From Actinacidiphila oryziradicis (GTDB lineage Bacteria > Actinomycetota > Actinomycetes > Streptomycetales > Streptomycetaceae), in contig NZ_SUMC01000023.1 of assembly GCF_005047355.1 (NCBI RefSeq), forward strand, positions 78,613-142,612: a stretch of 64,000 nt of DNA, read 5' to 3'. Positions 9,160-17,983 of this stretch are shown one piece after another. The notes under the pieces were generated by a model. That model saw only the letters and a program-made list of their open reading frames with translations. It ran no database searches and was not told where the DNA came from. Both the position numbers and the translations under genes were made by a program. Numbering within the stretch: position 1 is the first letter of the stretch; the number at the start of each line of letters is the position of its first letter.

Positions 9160-10950
9160 TCAGCGGTGGGCGTGCTGGGCGGCCATGCGGATGAAGGCGT
9201 TCTGGGCACCGTAGCCGCGGTAGCCGCCTGTGCGTTGGACGATCTCGAAGAAGACCCGCCCGACGGTGACCGTGTAGAGGTGGAAGAACTCGCCGTGCTC
9301 GTCACGGTCGTAGAGGATGCCGAGCGAGCGGAGCGTGCGGTGCGTCTGCGGGCCCAGGTCGTAGCGGGCTTCCAGGTCGTCGTAGTAGTTGCCCGGAATC
9401 GGCAGCAGCGGGGCCCCGAGATCACGCAGCCGGCGCGCGGTGGCGACGATGTCGCCGGTGGCCAGGGTGACGTGCTGCCAGGGAAGGTCGTGTTCGCCGG
9501 GGCCGGGAGCCACGTTGAGGGCGATGCGGACCGCGCCGTCGGGGGCGGTCACGGCGCGGCTGCGGATGAGGCCGTAGGGGTCGGCGAGTTCGAGGCTCTC
9601 GTCCGGCTGGAGGCCCAGGACGCTGCGGTAGAACAGCGAGGCCTCGTCGAAGTGGTGCCAGGGCTGGGTGAGTGCCAGATGGTCGATCCGGGTGATACCG
9701 GCGGATGCCGCCGGCTCGGGCGGGGCGGCGGCCGGGGCGAAGTCCGCGGTCCAGCTCGGGTGGTCCGGGTGTCCGGTACGGCAGAAGAAGAGTTCGGTGC
9801 CGTCGGGCGCGGCGACGGCGTCCAGCGGCGCGTCGTTGTCGGCACGGCGACGCGGCAGGACGGGGGCGAGCAGTGATTCGGCGCGCTTGACGGAGTCCGC
9901 GGGAGCCGGGGTCTCCAGACCGACGGCGGCGAGTGCCGGGCCCTCCCGCCGGGTACGGCCGCCGGTGTTGAGCAGGATCCGCGCGTGCCCCTGCTCCCAG
10001 AGCTCCACGGGCTTTCCGGTATGCCGTCCCGTACGGGCGAAGCCGAGCGATCCGAGCAGTCCGCTGAGCCGGTCGGTCTCGGGGGTGGCGAGTTCGGCGA
10101 AGGCGAATCCGGCGGGTACCACCGGCGCGGGCGGCCGGGCGAGGCCTACGGCCTCCTCCAGGGTGATCAGCGAGCGCATCGCGTCGACTGCGGTGCGGTG
10201 GGCGTCGGACTGCCGGAATACATCGTTGAAGATCTCCAGTGACAGCGGCCCGTCGTACCCGGCCCCGACTGCCCGGCGCGCCAGACCGGCGACGTCGAGG
10301 CCACCCTGGCCGGGGAAGCAGCGGTAGTGGCGGCTCCACTGCAGCACGTCCATCGCCATCAGGGGCGCGTCGGCGAGCTGGAGGAAGAAGATCTTCTCGC
10401 CGGGGATCTCCTGGATGCCGCTCGGGTCGGAGCCCCTCGACAGGATGTGGAAACTGTCCAGGCAGACGCCGAGCGCGGGGTGGTCCGCCTGCTCGACGAT
10501 GCGCCAGGAGTGGTCGTACGTATTGACGTGGCGGCCCCAGGCGAGGGCCTCGTACGCGACCCGGATGCCGTACGCCGACGCGCGGTCGGCGAGCTGGTGC
10601 AGCTGCTCCGCCGCCAGGGCGTCATCGGAGACGGTGTCCTCGGAGACGCTGGAGCAGACCAGCAACTGGTTGGCCCCGAGCCGTTCCATAACCCGGAACT
10701 TGTGCTCGGCCCGGCGCAGATTGCGGGCGAGGACGTCGGCCGGGACGGCCTCGAAGTCGCGGAAGGGCTGGTAGATCTCCATGGCGAGACCGAGGTCCGC
10801 GGCCCGGAGACGGACCTCCTCGGGACTCATCGGGCTGGCGAGCAGGTCGTTCTCGAAGATCTCGACGCCGTCGAAGCCCGCGGCCGCGGCGGCGGCGAGC
10901 TTTTCGGCGAGCGAGCCGCTGAGCGACACCGTGGCGATGGACTTACGCAT
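9160..10950 (-). CDS. quiC: 3-dehydroshikimate dehydratase-like fusion (TIM barrel plus HPPD-like domain)
   Basis: A 596-residue two-domain protein. Residues 1-~275 form a sugar-phosphate isomerase/epimerase-type TIM barrel (FDGVEIFENDL, ALGVCLDSFHIL, SLEIFNDVF). Residues ~285-590 form a glyoxalase/4-hydroxyphenylpyruvate dioxygenase-like fold (TRIDHLALTQP, ending FFEIVQRTGGY). This fusion is the bacterial QuiC1 type, in which the barrel converts 3-dehydroshikimate to protocatechuate. No quinate/shikimate dehydrogenase or protocatechuate genes lie nearby. It is divergent from a TetR regulator, its likely repressor. ATG at 10948-10950 is preceded by a GGAGGA. Confidence 0.85.
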   Translation of the reverse strand: MRKSIATVSLSGSLAEKLAAAAAAGFDGVEIFENDLLASPMSPEEVRLRAADLGLAMEIYQPFRDFEAVPADVLARNLRRAEHKFRVMERLGANQLLVCSSVSEDTVSDDALAAEQLHQLADRASAYGIRVAYEALAWGRHVNTYDHSWRIVEQADHPALGVCLDSFHILSRGSDPSGIQEIPGEKIFFLQLADAPLMAMDVLQWSRHYRCFPGQGGLDVAGLARRAVGAGYDGPLSLEIFNDVFRQSDAHRTAVDAMRSLITLEEAVGLARPPAPVVPAGFAFAELATPETDRLSGLLGSLGFARTGRHTGKPVELWEQGHARILLNTGGRTRREGPALAAVGLETPAPADSVKRAESLLAPVLPRRRADNDAPLDAVAAPDGTELFFCRTGHPDHPSWTADFAPAAAPPEPAASAGITRIDHLALTQPWHHFDEASLFYRSVLGLQPDESLELADPYGLIRSRAVTAPDGAVRIALNVAPGPGEHDLPWQHVTLATGDIVATARRLRDLGAPLLPIPGNYYDDLEARYDLGPQTHRTLRSLGILYDRDEHGEFFHLYTVTVGRVFFEIVQRTGGYRGYGAQNAFIRMAAQHAHR

Positions 10951-11153
10951 TTCGTCCTCCGGCGGGGGGCGGTCATGGGATCACCGAGGCGCATCGTTCA
11001 CACCCGGACAATGTACGAACCAGAACGTTAAGCAATACGGGGCCCCGCGGCCCAGCGGAGCCCCCCGGACCGGACCGGTCACCTGCGCGCCCCCGCGACA
11101 CGGGCGCGCCCTAGACTTGGTGCGAGCCGTACCCGCAGCCCGCGAGGAGTCGT
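10951..11153. promoter_or_regulatory. divergent promoter region, quiC-like gene / tetR
   Basis: The 203-bp gap between divergent starts should hold both promoters and the TetR operator. Around 10990-11035 it is locally AT-richer and has GAAC/GTTC half-sites (GTTC near 10991, GAACCAGAACGTT near 11017), the only repeated element I can see. The exact operator is not resolved. Confidence 0.35.
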
Positions 11154-11819
11154 ATGACCGCCGTCCCGCCCCCGCCCCGTACGCCCGCAAGGGTGCGTGA
11201 CGCGGCGCGGACCCAGGCGGAGATCCTTGATGTCGCCACCGAGGAATTCGCCCGGATCGGTTACACGGGCGCCCGGGTGGACGAGATCGCCGCCCGCACC
11301 CGTACCACCAAGCGGATGATCTACTACTACTTCGGCGGGAAGGAGCAGCTCTTCACCGCCGTCCTGGAGCGGGCCTACTCCGAGATCCGCGGCCTGGAGC
11401 AGCAACTCGACGTCGAGCATCTCGACCCGGTCGCCGCGATCCGCAGGCTCGCCGAGCTTACTTTCGACCACCACCAGGCGCATCCGGACTTCATCCGTCT
11501 GGTGAGCATCGAGAACATCCACGACGCGGAGCACATGCTCGCGTCGCCCACGCTCAGCAAGCTCAACACGCCCGCGATCGACATCACCGCGCGCATCCTG
11601 GAGGCGGGCCGCGCCGAGGGCGTCTTCACCGGCGGGATCGACGCCGTCGACCTGCATCTGATGATCAGCTCGTTCTGCTTCTTCCGGGTGGCCAACCGCC
11701 ATACGTTCTGCGCGCTGTTCGGCCGCGACATGCTCGATCCGGGCCTGCGGGACCGCTATCGAACGATGCTCGGCGACATGGTCGTCTCGTATCTGACCGA
11801 GGGCACCAGGAAGGAGTGA
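11154..11819 (+). CDS. TetR-family transcriptional regulator
   Basis: A 221-residue regulator. The N-terminal HTH (ARTQAEILDVATEEFARIGY, then GARVDEIAARTRTTKRMIYYYF at about residues 40-65) is textbook TetR. The C-terminal ligand domain (DHHQAHPDFIRLVSIENIH...) resembles TetR_C regulators placed next to shikimate/protocatechuate genes. It is divergent from the QuiC-like gene, which it probably represses. The effector is unknown. Confidence 0.92.
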   Translation: MTAVPPPPRTPARVRDAARTQAEILDVATEEFARIGYTGARVDEIAARTRTTKRMIYYYFGGKEQLFTAVLERAYSEIRGLEQQLDVEHLDPVAAIRRLAELTFDHHQAHPDFIRLVSIENIHDAEHMLASPTLSKLNTPAIDITARILEAGRAEGVFTGGIDAVDLHLMISSFCFFRVANRHTFCALFGRDMLDPGLRDRYRTMLGDMVVSYLTEGTRKE

Positions 11820-11864
11820 CCCTCCGGGTGCTGGAGGGTCACTGGCCGGGTCACCGGCCGGACA
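11818..11864. terminator. double hairpin between convergent tetR and dienelactone hydrolase
   Basis: A perfect 8-bp stem (11818-11825 with 11833-11840, 7-nt loop) starts at the tetR stop codon. A second GC-rich hairpin (GGCCGG...CCGGCC) follows at once. They sit exactly between two convergent stops. Confidence 0.55.
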
Positions 11865-11868
11865 CGGC

Positions 11869-12570
11869 CTACGCCGCAGGATCGAGGTGGCGGTGCAGGA
11901 AGGCCACCGCGCGCTGCCAGGCCAGCTCGGCGGAGGCCGGGTGGTAGCTGGGGCGCTGGTCGTTGACGAAGGCGTGCCCGGCCGGGTAGAGGTGGAATTC
12001 CGGCGCCTGCCCCGAGCCCTTCTCGATCGCTTCGGCGAGCGGGGCGAGGGACTCCACCGGGACGGTCGGGTCGTCCTGCCCGTAGTGGCCCTGTACGGCA
12101 GCCCGGAGGCCGGAGAAGTCCGGCAGCTCGCCCTGGATCACACCATAGAAGGGGACGGCCGCCGCGATGCGGTCGCCCTCCCGCGCGGCGAGGAGCAGGA
12201 CGAAGCCACCGCCCATGCAGAAGCCGATGGCACCTACCTTGTCGCTGGTGACGGCCGGGTGGGCGAGGAGGTAGTCAACCGCGCCCGAGAGCCGGCGGAC
12301 GCCCTCCTCGACGGGCAGTTCCTGCATCATGCGCAGGGCGTCGTCCGACTCATGGGCGACCCGGCCGCCGTAGAGGTCCGGGGCGAAGGCGACGAAGCCC
12401 TCGGCTGCCAGCCGCTCGGTGAGGTCGGCGATATGGTCGTCCAGGCCCCACCATTCCTGGATCACGATCACACCCGGCCCCTGCCCGGACGGGGGCAGCG
12501 CCAGATAGCCGTAGGCCTCGCGGCCGTCGGTGGTGAAAGTAGTGTTGTGACGGGAGCTCTGTTCGGTCAT
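11869..12570 (-). CDS. dienelactone hydrolase family protein
   Basis: A 233-residue alpha/beta hydrolase with the DLH catalytic set: Glu39 (IQEWWG), Cys118 in GFCMGGG, an Asp in QDDPTVP and His in PAGHAF. DLH enzymes open the lactone ring formed in chlorocatechol breakdown, but most relatives have unknown substrates. It is the last gene of the operon running from 16525 to 11869, separated from the MaoC gene by 95 bp, so it may also have its own promoter. Confidence 0.9.
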   Translation of the reverse strand: MTEQSSRHNTTFTTDGREAYGYLALPPSGQGPGVIVIQEWWGLDDHIADLTERLAAEGFVAFAPDLYGGRVAHESDDALRMMQELPVEEGVRRLSGAVDYLLAHPAVTSDKVGAIGFCMGGGFVLLLAAREGDRIAAAVPFYGVIQGELPDFSGLRAAVQGHYGQDDPTVPVESLAPLAEAIEKGSGQAPEFHLYPAGHAFVNDQRPSYHPASAELAWQRAVAFLHRHLDPAA

Positions 12571-12665
12571 GACGGGGGTTCGCCTCTCCTACACGTGGTT
12601 GAGAGTTCAAGAACACCCTATAACCCGGAGGCCGGCAACGCTCGCCGGCCTCCGTCGGCGCACCG

Positions 12666-13121
12666 CTAGGCGTAGAAGCGCGAGACGCTCTGCAGCACCG
12701 CGGCCGGCTTCGCGCCGCCCTCGATCTCGATGGTGCCGTCCACTGTGACCTGGAGGCCGCCGGGGACCTCCTCGACGTCGGCGAGCCCGGCGACGAGCCG
12801 GATCCGCGAGCCGGCCTTGACCGGTGCGGGGAAGCGCACCTTGTTGAGGCCGTAATTGACCTTGGTGGTGACACCGTCGACGTCGAGCAGCTCGGTGAAG
12901 AGCGGGATGAATAGGGAGAGCGTCAGACAGCCGTGGGCGATGGGCGCGCCGAAGGGGCCCTCCTTCGCCTTCTCGACGTCGACGTGGATCCACTGGTGGT
13001 CGCCGGTGGCGTCGGCGAAGGTGTTGATGCGCTCCTGGGTCACCTCGATCCAGTCGCTGGTGCCCAGGTCGCTGCCGGCCAGCTTCTTCAGCTCGTCCAG
13101 GCCGTTGACGGTGATGCCCAT
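12666..13121 (-). CDS. MaoC-family (R)-specific enoyl-CoA hydratase
   Basis: A 151-residue single hot-dog domain protein. The hydratase-2 signature is clear: ATGDHQWIHVD followed by PFGAPIAHGCLTLSL. Such proteins add water to trans-2-enoyl-CoA to give (R)-3-hydroxyacyl-CoA. ATG 13119-13121 is chosen because the family begins there. It lies 44 bp downstream of the acyl-CoA ligase, in the same orientation, and fits a beta-oxidation-like step in this operon. Confidence 0.88.
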   Translation of the reverse strand: MGITVNGLDELKKLAGSDLGTSDWIEVTQERINTFADATGDHQWIHVDVEKAKEGPFGAPIAHGCLTLSLFIPLFTELLDVDGVTTKVNYGLNKVRFPAPVKAGSRIRLVAGLADVEEVPGGLQVTVDGTIEIEGGAKPAAVLQSVSRFYA

Positions 13122-13165
13122 GGGGTCTCCTGTTGCGATGCGTTGAGGATGTGCGGATGTGCGGA

Positions 13166-14668
13166 TCAGGCCGAGCCGTGCAGGGTGCGCACCCGGGCCT
13201 TGAGCAGCTTGCCGGAGGCCGTACGCGGCAGGGCCTCCACCACCACGACGGACTTCGGGATCTTGTACTTGGCGAGCCGTCCGGCCAGCGAGGCCAGGAC
13301 CTCCTCGGGGTCGAGCGACGCGCCCTGGCGCGCCACGACGACGGCGCGGCAGACCTCGCCCCACTTCTCGTCGGCCATCCCGATGACGGCGCACTCAACG
13401 ATGTCCGGGTGGGCCAGCAGGGCTTCCTCGACCTCGGCGGGGTAGATGTTCTCGCCACCCGAGATGATCATGTCTTTGAGGCGGTCGACGATGGTGACAT
13501 AGCCGTCGGAGTCGGTACGCGCGGCGTCCCCGGTACGGAACCAGCCGTCGGAGAACGCCGCCGCGGTCTCCTCCGGCAGCCCCCAGTACCCGGGCATGAC
13601 GTGCGGACCGCGCACGATGACCTCCCCTGTCTCTCCGACCCCGGCCGGGCTGAGGTCGGGCCGGACCACCCGTACGTCGCTGAAGAAGTGCGGAACCCCG
13701 GCCGAACCCGCCTTGCTGACGCTGTGTTCGGCATCGAGGAAGAGCACACCCGGAGCGGCCTCGGTCATCCCGTACCCCTGCAGGAAGGTGAGTCCCCGGG
13801 CCTGGTACGCGGCGATCAGGGGGGCCGGGACCGGGGATCCGCCGCAGCTGAGCATGCGCAGGGATGACAGATCGGCCTCCGCCCAGCGCGGGTGCCGGGA
13901 CACCTGGTCAAACATCGCCGGCACACCGAACATGAAGGTGATCCGGTACCGCTCGATCAGGTCCAAGGTCGCGCCCGGATCGAAGGCCTCGACCAGGACG
14001 CAGGTGCCGCCCTTGAGCAGGACCGGCAGCGTCAGCATGTTGAGCCCGGCCGTGTGGAACAGCGGCGCCGAGACGAGGGCCGTCTCGTCAGTGGCCACGT
14101 CCTGGTCGACCAGGACGTTGAAAGCGTTCCAGGTGAGGTTGGAGTGCGAGAGCATCGCTCCCTTGGGGCGGCCGGTGGTCCCGGAGGTGTACATGACGAT
14201 GCAGGTGTCGTCGAGCCCGATCTGTTCGTCGATCGGCTCGTCGGAGGCGGCTGCGAGGCGCTCCTCGTAGTCACCGTCCACCACGATGCGGACGCGCACG
14301 TCCGTCTCGCCGCGGATGCCGTCGACCAGGACGGCGTGCGAGGACGGGTGGATGAGGGCCTTCGCCCCGGAGTCGGCCAGCTGGTAGGCGATCTCCGGCC
14401 CGGCGAGGCGGGCGTTGAGGGGTACGAAGACGGCGCCCAGTACCCCGGTGGCGAAGAGCGTCTCCAGGTAGGAGGGGTGGTTCGGGCCGAGATAGGCGAC
14501 CCGGTCGCCGCGCCGGATTCCGGCCGCGCGCAGCGCGTGGGCGAGCCGGGTGGTGCGCTCGTGCAGAGCGGCGTAGCTGGTGGCCCGGTCCTGGTGGATC
14601 AGGGCAGTGCGGTGCGGGGTCTTACGGGCCCGGCGTGCGGGCCACGACCCCAGTCCCTCGTTGCGCAT
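13166..14668 (-). CDS. fatty-acid/aryl acid-CoA ligase (FadD-like)
   Basis: A 500-residue ANL-superfamily adenylating enzyme. The P-loop motif YTSGTTGRPKG is at residues 160-170, QGYGMTEAAP is the A5 motif, GWFRTGDAA and RLKDMIISGGENIYP are the hinge region, and the C-terminal catalytic Lys is in PRTASGKLLK. The enzyme activates a carboxylic acid to an acyl-CoA through an acyl-AMP. ATG 14666-14668 begins MRNEGLGSW, typical of acyl-CoA synthetases with short N termini. It starts 11 nt after the amidohydrolase stop. It commits the pathway's acid to CoA-linked breakdown. Confidence 0.9.
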   Translation of the reverse strand: MRNEGLGSWPARRARKTPHRTALIHQDRATSYAALHERTTRLAHALRAAGIRRGDRVAYLGPNHPSYLETLFATGVLGAVFVPLNARLAGPEIAYQLADSGAKALIHPSSHAVLVDGIRGETDVRVRIVVDGDYEERLAAASDEPIDEQIGLDDTCIVMYTSGTTGRPKGAMLSHSNLTWNAFNVLVDQDVATDETALVSAPLFHTAGLNMLTLPVLLKGGTCVLVEAFDPGATLDLIERYRITFMFGVPAMFDQVSRHPRWAEADLSSLRMLSCGGSPVPAPLIAAYQARGLTFLQGYGMTEAAPGVLFLDAEHSVSKAGSAGVPHFFSDVRVVRPDLSPAGVGETGEVIVRGPHVMPGYWGLPEETAAAFSDGWFRTGDAARTDSDGYVTIVDRLKDMIISGGENIYPAEVEEALLAHPDIVECAVIGMADEKWGEVCRAVVVARQGASLDPEEVLASLAGRLAKYKIPKSVVVVEALPRTASGKLLKARVRTLHGSA

Positions 14669-14679
14669 CGGAGGGCCCC

Positions 14680-15573
14680 TTACGGTTTCGTGAGGCCGAG
14701 CAGCCGGGCGGCGTTCGCCTTGAGGATCTTCGGCCGTACCTCGTCCTTGATGGGCAGCTTCTCGAAGTCGGCGAGCCACCGGTCGGGAGTGAGGAGGGGG
14801 AAGTCGGAGCCGAAGAGCACCTTGTCCTTGAGCAGGGTGTTGGCGTACTGCACCAGCTGCGGCGGGAAGTACTTCGGCGACCATCCGGAGAGGTCGATGT
14901 GCACGCCGGGCTTGTGGGTGGCGACGGCCAGAGCCTCGTCCTGCCAGGGGAAGGAGGGGTGGGCCAGGATGATCTGCAGATGCGGGAAGTCGGCGGCGAC
15001 GTCGTCGATGTGCAGCGGGTTGGAGTACTTCAGCCGGATGCCGCCACCGCCCGGGACCCCGGCGCCGATTCCGGTCTGGCCGGTGTGGAAGAGGGCGATC
15101 GCGCCGAGTTCCTCGATGATGGCGTAGAGCTCGTAGGCGAACCGGTCGTTGGGGAAGAATCCCTGGACACTGGGGTGGAACTTGAACCCCTTGACGCCGT
15201 ACTCCTCCACCAGCCGGCGGGCCTGCTTCACCCCGGCCCGGCCCCGGAAGGGGTCGATGCTCGCGAAGGGGATCAGCACATCCGCGTTGGCGGCGGCGGC
15301 CTCCGCGACCTCCTCGTTCGGCACGGGCTCGGTGCCGGTGGCGGACTCGGCGTCCACGGTGAAGATCACCGCGGCCATCCGGCGCTCTCGGTAGTACGCG
15401 GCGGTCTCCTCCAGGGTGGGCTTGCGGTTGCCCTCGGTTTTGAAATACGCGCCGGAGGCTTCGCTCAGATCGTCGGATAGGGAGGCATGGCCCTTGGAGG
15501 ACACCTCCGCGTGGGTGTGCACATCGATCGCGACAAGGTTCTCCACGTTGATACCCACATCGATACCGGTCAT
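14680..15573 (-). CDS. amidohydrolase family protein (ACMSD/Amidohydro_2 type)
   Basis: A 297-residue metal-dependent hydrolase or decarboxylase. The first metal ligands are His19 and His21 (DVHTHAE); FHTGQT, ILAHPSFPW and the catalytic Asp in LFGSDFPLL follow. This subgroup includes aminocarboxymuconate semialdehyde decarboxylase and aromatic-acid decarboxylases, so a decarboxylation or ring-product hydrolysis step is likely. It starts 7 nt after the stop of the upstream SDR and is followed 11 nt later by the CoA ligase. Confidence 0.87.
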   Translation of the reverse strand: MTGIDVGINVENLVAIDVHTHAEVSSKGHASLSDDLSEASGAYFKTEGNRKPTLEETAAYYRERRMAAVIFTVDAESATGTEPVPNEEVAEAAAANADVLIPFASIDPFRGRAGVKQARRLVEEYGVKGFKFHPSVQGFFPNDRFAYELYAIIEELGAIALFHTGQTGIGAGVPGGGGIRLKYSNPLHIDDVAADFPHLQIILAHPSFPWQDEALAVATHKPGVHIDLSGWSPKYFPPQLVQYANTLLKDKVLFGSDFPLLTPDRWLADFEKLPIKDEVRPKILKANAARLLGLTKP

Positions 15574-15580
15574 ACGGGAC

Positions 15581-16525
15581 TCACTCCCCCGGGATCTTCG
15601 GGGCCGGGATGCCGACGGACTGCGGCTCGCTGCCCACAGAGGTGTGCCAGGTGGCGGCGATGGTCTCCGGGGTCCAGCCGCCGTCGGCGTACGCGAGCGA
15701 GACCTCCTGCGGGTGCGACCACAGGGCGAGCTTGTCGCCGCCGATGCCGATGCACTGGCCGGTGACATCGCGGGCGGCCTGGGAGGCGAGGAAGGGGATC
15801 AGGGCGGCGCAGTCCTCGGGGGTGCCGAAGCCCTCGCCCTTACGGAGGAAGTCCGGCAGCGGCTCGCCGCGGTGCATGGCCTCGATGTACGGGGCGAAGG
15901 CCGGGATGGTCTCGGTCATGGCGGTGGCGGCGACCGGCACGATCGCGTTGACGGTGATGCCGGCCCGGCCGAGCTCCATCGACCACGTACGCACGAAGGC
16001 GGCGATGCCTGCCTTGGCGGCGGCGTAGTTGGTCTGGCCGAAGTTGCCGCGCTGGCCCGCCGGGGACCCCACGAGGATCAGGCTGCCACCTTCGCCCTGC
16101 TCGCGCAGCTGAACCGCCGCGGCGCGGGCGAGGGTGAAGGTGCCCTTCAGGTGGACGCCGATGACGGCGTCGAAGTCCTCGTCGGTCATCTTCCACAGGA
16201 CGCGGTCGCGCAGGATTCCGGCGTTGGTGACCAGGATGTCCAGGCGGCCGAATGCCTCGACGGCTCGGGCGACCAGGCGTTCGGCGGCCTCGGTGGTGCC
16301 GACCGCGACGGCCTCGGCCACGGCGCGGCCGCCTGCCTCGGTGATGGTCTTGGCGGCCTGCTCGGCGACCGCCTCGTCGATGTCATTGACCACGACAGCG
16401 GCACCGGCCCTGGCCAGGGCGGTGGCGTAGGCGAGGCCGAGGCCGCGCCCGCTGCCGGTGACAACGGCCGCCTTGCCGGTCAGGTCGATGGCGGAAGCGG
16501 CGCTGGGAGGTGTCACGGGCGACAC
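15581..16525 (-). CDS. SDR family oxidoreductase, first gene of the catabolic operon
   Basis: A FabG/HSD17B4-like SDR of about 314 residues: TGSGRGLGLAYA near the N terminus, VTNAGILRDRVLWKM, and catalytic QTNYAAAKAGI. The long C-terminal tail (WSHPQEVSLAYADGGWT) is typical of the dehydrogenase half of peroxisomal-type multifunctional proteins. GTG 16523-16525 is preferred over an upstream ATG because GAAGGG lies 10 nt before it and the extra 23 residues look non-coding. It heads a five-gene unit and is divergent from the MarR gene. Confidence 0.85.
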   Translation of the reverse strand: MSPVTPPSAASAIDLTGKAAVVTGSGRGLGLAYATALARAGAAVVVNDIDEAVAEQAAKTITEAGGRAVAEAVAVGTTEAAERLVARAVEAFGRLDILVTNAGILRDRVLWKMTDEDFDAVIGVHLKGTFTLARAAAVQLREQGEGGSLILVGSPAGQRGNFGQTNYAAAKAGIAAFVRTWSMELGRAGITVNAIVPVAATAMTETIPAFAPYIEAMHRGEPLPDFLRKGEGFGTPEDCAALIPFLASQAARDVTGQCIGIGGDKLALWSHPQEVSLAYADGGWTPETIAATWHTSVGSEPQSVGIPAPKIPGE

Positions 16526-16580
16526 GTCGGTGTGTCCCTTCGTCGGGAGGAGGACGGCACGATCGAAGCTATGACCAATC

Positions 16581-16604
16581 ATTGTTCTCGTCAATAGTTG
16601 TTCT
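16581..16604. promoter_or_regulatory. candidate MarR operator
   Basis: The divergent gap contains an interrupted palindrome ATTG-N7-CAAT (16581-16595) and a direct repeat TTGTTCT (16582-16588 and 16598-16604) in an unusually AT-rich patch. The size and AT content suit a MarR or IclR site controlling the operon to the left and the regulators to the right. Function is inferred. Confidence 0.4.
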
Positions 16605-16745
16605 TACCCTCGATGTGCTCCATGCTGGATACTCACATCACACAACACCGCCCTGCCAAGGGCCCGGACCAGGGAGCCCGCCATCGCCACCGCGCGACCC
16701 CGCCCCGCCGCCAGAGCCGCCGACGCAGCGGCGGACGCGCCCTGG

Positions 16746-17171
16746 ATGCGCGGCCTGCACGCCGACACCGGCTACCTCCTCTACCGCCTCGGCCTGCGGT
16801 CGGGACGGCTCTTCAACGCGACCCTGGAGGAGTCGGGCCTGCGGCTGCGGCACTACGCGCTCATCCGCTATCTGGCGACCGTCGACGGTGCCCTCCAGCG
16901 GGAGCTGAGCACCCAGCTCGGGTACGACCCCAGCGCGATAGTGAGCCTTGTCGACGATCTTGAGAAGCTCGGCCTCGTAGAGCGCCGGCCCGCCCCCGGT
17001 GACCGGCGCAGCCGCATCGTCGTCCTGACCGGGGACGGCCTGGACGTGCTGCGTCACACCGACAGGGCCGGCAGCCGGGTCACCGACGAGCTGCTGGCCA
17101 CGCTGGACGAAGCCGAGCGGGACACGCTGCACGCACTGCTGCTGCGGGTCGCCGAGCCCGACGGGCACTGA
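16746..17171 (+). CDS. MarR-family transcriptional regulator
   Basis: About 141 residues with a winged helix: LRHYALIRYLATVDGALQR, ELSTQLGYDPSAIVSLVDDLEKLGLVERR and the wing PGDRRSRIVVLT. The frame stays open upstream of this ATG (an Ala/Arg-rich stretch), so a longer N terminus is possible, but no good ATG or GTG is seen there. It precedes the IclR gene by 3 nt and is divergent from the SDR-amidohydrolase-ligase operon, so it likely senses that pathway's substrate. Confidence 0.88.
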   Translation: MRGLHADTGYLLYRLGLRSGRLFNATLEESGLRLRHYALIRYLATVDGALQRELSTQLGYDPSAIVSLVDDLEKLGLVERRPAPGDRRSRIVVLTGDGLDVLRHTDRAGSRVTDELLATLDEAERDTLHALLLRVAEPDGH

Positions 17172-17174
17172 GCG

Positions 17175-17945
17175 GTGGCCAAGCCCGGCGAACGCACCGC
17201 GGCGAACCGCCTCCTCGCCGTCCTGGACGCCTTCGACCTGCGCAGTCCGTCGCTGTCCCTCACCGACATCAGCCGCCGGGCCGATCTGCCGCTCGCCACC
17301 GCCCACCGGCTGGTCGGCACCCTCACGGGGTGGGGCGCGCTGGAGCGCGACGAGTCCGGGAGCTACCACATCGGGCTGCGGCTGTGGGAACTCGCCGCGC
17401 TCGCCCCGCGCGGCCTCGGGCTGCGGCAGGCCGCGATGCCGTTCCTGGAGGACCTGTACGAGGCCACACACGAGAATGTGCACCTCGCGGTGCGGGACGG
17501 TCTCGAGGTCGTCTACACCGAGCGTATATCCGGCCGTTCGGCGGTCGGCGTACGCAGCCAGGTCGGCGCCCGCTGGCCACTGCACGCCACCGGCGTCGGT
17601 CTCGCGCTCCTCGCCCACTGCGATGCCGGCTTCCAGGAACGGGTCTGCGGCGGCACCCTCACCTCCTTCACCCCGCACACGGTGACCGCACCGGCCCGCC
17701 TGCGGCGGATGCTCGCCGAAGTACGGCGCACCGGCTGCGCGGTCAGCGACCGCCAGATCACCGACGACGCCCTGTCGGTCGCCGCGCCCGTGCAGGGACC
17801 GCGCGGCGACGTGGTGGCGGCCGTGTCCGTCGTCGTTCACGTCAAGGACGCTCAGACCCCCGCCCTGATCCCGGCCGTACGGCTCGCTGCGCGAGGCATC
17901 TCCCGGGCGCTGGGCTGGCAGCCCGGCTCCGCGCCGGGGGCGTAG
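17175..17945 (+). CDS. IclR-family transcriptional regulator
   Basis: A 256-residue regulator with an N-terminal winged HTH (NRLLAVLDAFDL, LTDISRRADLPLATAHRLVGTL) and a GAF-like effector domain (HENVHLAVRDGLEVVYTERI; LHATGVGLALLAH). The start is GTG, 3 nt after the marR stop, so the two regulators are co-transcribed. IclR proteins commonly control aromatic and acid catabolism, which supports a catabolic role for the divergent operon. Confidence 0.9.
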   Translation: MAKPGERTAANRLLAVLDAFDLRSPSLSLTDISRRADLPLATAHRLVGTLTGWGALERDESGSYHIGLRLWELAALAPRGLGLRQAAMPFLEDLYEATHENVHLAVRDGLEVVYTERISGRSAVGVRSQVGARWPLHATGVGLALLAHCDAGFQERVCGGTLTSFTPHTVTAPARLRRMLAEVRRTGCAVSDRQITDDALSVAAPVQGPRGDVVAAVSVVVHVKDAQTPALIPAVRLAARGISRALGWQPGSAPGA

Positions 17946-17983
17946 GGGAGGTTCTCCCCGGCCTGCGGCCGGGCGACATCGCG

